Assembly: GCA_035328465.1 (NCBI GenBank)
Contig: DAOLIQ010000001.1
Location: 23,164-87,163 of the forward strand
Origin: JADJEI01 sp035328465
Lineage (GTDB): Bacteria > Bacteroidota > Ignavibacteria > Ignavibacteriales > Ignavibacteriaceae
Reading direction: 5' to 3'
Length of the DNA: 64,000 nucleotides
Shown: positions 63,701 through 64,000 of the stretch, piece after piece
How the letters are laid out: each line of letters starts with the position of its first letter
Position numbering within the stretch: the stretch's first letter is position 1
Notes under the pieces: model-generated
The model's database searches: none
What the model was told of the DNA's origin: nothing
Seen by the model: only the letters and a program-made list of their open reading frames with translations
Position numbers and translations under genes: made by a program

Positions 63701-63843
63701 AGGTCAAAATTATTTTTTTGTTCTTCAGAAAATTCCTTATGTGTTGCTTCAATAAATTCCTTATCGTTATGAAGCTCTTTAAAACTTCTCCAATAATTTT
63801 CATCCGGTGTGTTATGCTCATTGTTATTGTAAATGTCAGACAT
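60763..63843 (-). CDS. actB: Alternative Complex III subunit ActB (MopB-like plus four-cluster ferredoxin domains)
   Basis: A 1026-residue peripheral subunit. An internal Tat-like signal SRRKFLALLGASAALAGAGC lies at 55-74. The N-terminal molybdopterin-oxidoreductase-like domain (about 95-720) includes a four-cysteine motif C105, C108, C112, C140 (CTACNNAC...TCAKG). The C-terminal ferredoxin domain has CTGCSECITAC, CQHCDQAPCENVCPV, CVGTRYCSNNCPYK and CTFCVQRI, enough for three [4Fe-4S] and one [3Fe-4S] cluster. The ATG has a strong AGGGGGT site. The gene overlaps the upstream small frame by eight bases and actC by one. Confidence 0.95.
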   Translation of the reverse strand: MSDIYNNNEHNTPDENYWRSFKELHNDKEFIEATHKEFSEEQKNNFDLKELSHLSRRKFLALLGASAALAGAGCSDYRDKGEIIPYNDKPEEIIAGVPNYYASTCTACNNACGILIKTREGRPIKVDGNPDHPVSQGKTCAKGQASILSLYDPERIASPKLKSEFGFTDIDWKQADEKIIKALDFAGSNEIALISHKILSPTTKKLLNDFIVKYPTAKIYSYELFNEEIKKSSWKKCYGDGIYPLIKWNEAKIILSLEGDFLGTEQNKVETTRMFSEGRDVNDLNKFSRLYVVEGNLSLTGMNADSRFRLRPDAQLEFVLTVLKELSTHGISVSGLNLAYYSLNTFAKKYSLNENKLKLLVKDLIANRGKSIIYAGSTLPEDVHIVVNYLNDLLGGKNLYRTDSTQNEIIPLSNNDELNDLVMKMKAGKVACLINLNSNPIYHLPEDLGFQEGLKNVPTVISLVESVNETSELSNYVLPINHDFESWGDFEVRNNFISLQQPVIAPLQNTRQKEAILLTWVGGDTNLYSDKIYHDYLMKRWEAEVYPQMNSVMSFKQFWLASLHDGVVKRTNANLTIGDFTTSVLSEINTTLKNLSAYVLTLKNSYAIGDGRFANNGFLQELPHPVSKIAWDNYAAVSEKTAKENGLGENDLVSISVDGRKLEIPVFVQPGCADNTISIELGYGRTAAGIVGTGVGFNANVLCSYKANSSKIYSLGKISKAAGSYELASTQEHHAFDNELTKDIEKKRKIIQEGTVELYTKNKKFLKKNNEHELESVYDPHPYPGLKWGMSIDLNKCTGCSECITACSVENNVPVVGKDQILKSREMMWLRIDRYYSGEINEPQVSNMPMLCQHCDQAPCENVCPVVATNHSPDGLNQMVYNRCVGTRYCSNNCPYKVRRFNFFNFRDHFRDGYQEGELLSLMFNPEVTVRSRGVMEKCTFCVQRISEARAEATRNGRTIKGSDVRTACQDACGTNAIQFGDINNKEEEFYKYRNHDLGYYVLEDLNVKPNVTYIAKLRNTYTEEV

Positions 63844-64000
63844 TAGTACCCCCTATTTTTTTTCTACTGACTGCAAGCGGATTTATTTTAACAATCACTT
63901 TCCCTTCTTTTTTATCTGATTTAAAAAATCTAAAAGGAAAAGATTTTAAAATAAATAACCCGCTACCGGCTAAAATACCCTTTATAAAAAAACTCTTACG
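63836..64000 (-). CDS. Small Tat-like membrane protein, 5' part outside window
   Basis: A frame open from the right edge through 54 codons to a TGA that overlaps the actB ATG (ATGTCTGA). It starts within RKSFFIKGILAGSGLFILK, like a twin-arginine signal or membrane anchor, and continues with the basic stretch KSDKKEGKVIVKINPLAVSRK. The other two frames on this strand close at once. No haem motif is visible, so it is not the end of ActA. Probably a protein of about 60-80 residues whose N-terminus lies just outside. No family recognised. Confidence 0.6.
   Translation of the reverse strand, partial: RKSFFIKGILAGSGLFILKSFPFRFFKSDKKEGKVIVKINPLAVSRKKIGGTNV

Noticed and set aside
63836..64000. Reading the right-edge frame as the end of pentahaem ActA
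   Set aside because: The visible 54 codons have no CxxCH and start with a Tat-like anchor, which does not fit an ActA C-terminus.
1..64000. Search by eye for insertion sequences, CRISPR repeats, att sites, rRNA, tmRNA and RNase P RNA
   Set aside because: Nothing recognisable was found on either strand; the window looks like stable core chromosome.

Overview
This 64 kb window is AT-rich, gene-dense chromosomal DNA of a diderm bacterium from the Bacteroidota/Chlorobiota side of the FCB group. It most resembles Ignavibacteria (Ignavibacterium/Melioribacter type). That placement is inferred from a secreted protein with a type IX (Por) sorting domain, TonB-dependent uptake, an Alternative Complex III next to an A2-type haem-copper oxidase, a pyruvoyl arginine decarboxylase, and frequent TTG starts. 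I see no insertion sequence, phage, CRISPR array, rRNA or integration site. No gene-free stretch exceeds about 310 bases, and the longest one holds a tRNA. Most of the window is vertically inherited-looking housekeeping and energy metabolism.

Layout. 1-1681: 3'-truncated GH13 maltodextrin hydrolase. 1776-5037 (+): smpB, tyrS, pdaD, a TerC-family protein. 5005-9700 (-): thiamin-salvage operon of promoter, TPP riboswitch, TonB-dependent receptor, thiamin pyrophosphokinase and SSS-family symporter, the genes overlapping one another. 9674-12472: lipoprotein lytic transglycosylase with seven LysM repeats. 12592-15723: carboxyltransferase subunit plus a strongly diverged ABC pair. 15782-22449: MBL hydrolase, aroC, HtrA protease, recO, mtnA, PfkB kinase, Nudix. 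22466-33411: large outer-membrane-type protein and a MacB-like tripartite exporter with three permeases, headed by an unannotated 43-codon ORF. 33531-40262: cca, membrane metallopeptidase, murA, Ser/Thr kinase, PP2C phosphatase. 40341-46755 (+): tRNA-Leu, tig, clpP, serine hydrolase, VWA/AAA pair. 46805-49723: T9SS cargo protein. 49870-64000 (-): respiratory cluster in transcription order small ORF (cut), actB, actC, actDE fusion, actF, cytochrome c, SCO, oxidase subunits I-III-IV-II, haem O synthase, membrane cytochrome c.

How they work together. The respiratory cluster encodes a complete menaquinol-to-oxygen branch except for pentahaem ActA, which is expected just beyond the right edge. Quinol is oxidised by Alternative Complex III, electrons pass over monohaem cytochromes c to a CuA/aa3 oxidase, and SCO and CtaB supply CuA maturation and haem. 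The thiamin operon would bring thiamin across both membranes and pyrophosphorylate it, with the end product TPP shutting the operon down. A PP2C/kinase pair lies immediately upstream of murA. The tRNA-Leu gene encodes no CCA end, consistent with the CCA-adding enzyme in the same window.

Best candidates for something new: the TPP-riboswitch operon with an SSS symporter as predicted thiamin transporter and a readable three-helix switch; an ActD-ActE fusion with a four-cysteine motif retained in ActB and a small Tat-like ORF before it; an ABC ATPase that keeps Walker A/B but has lost the signature, Q-, D- and H-loop residues; and the small membrane ORF coupled to tolC.
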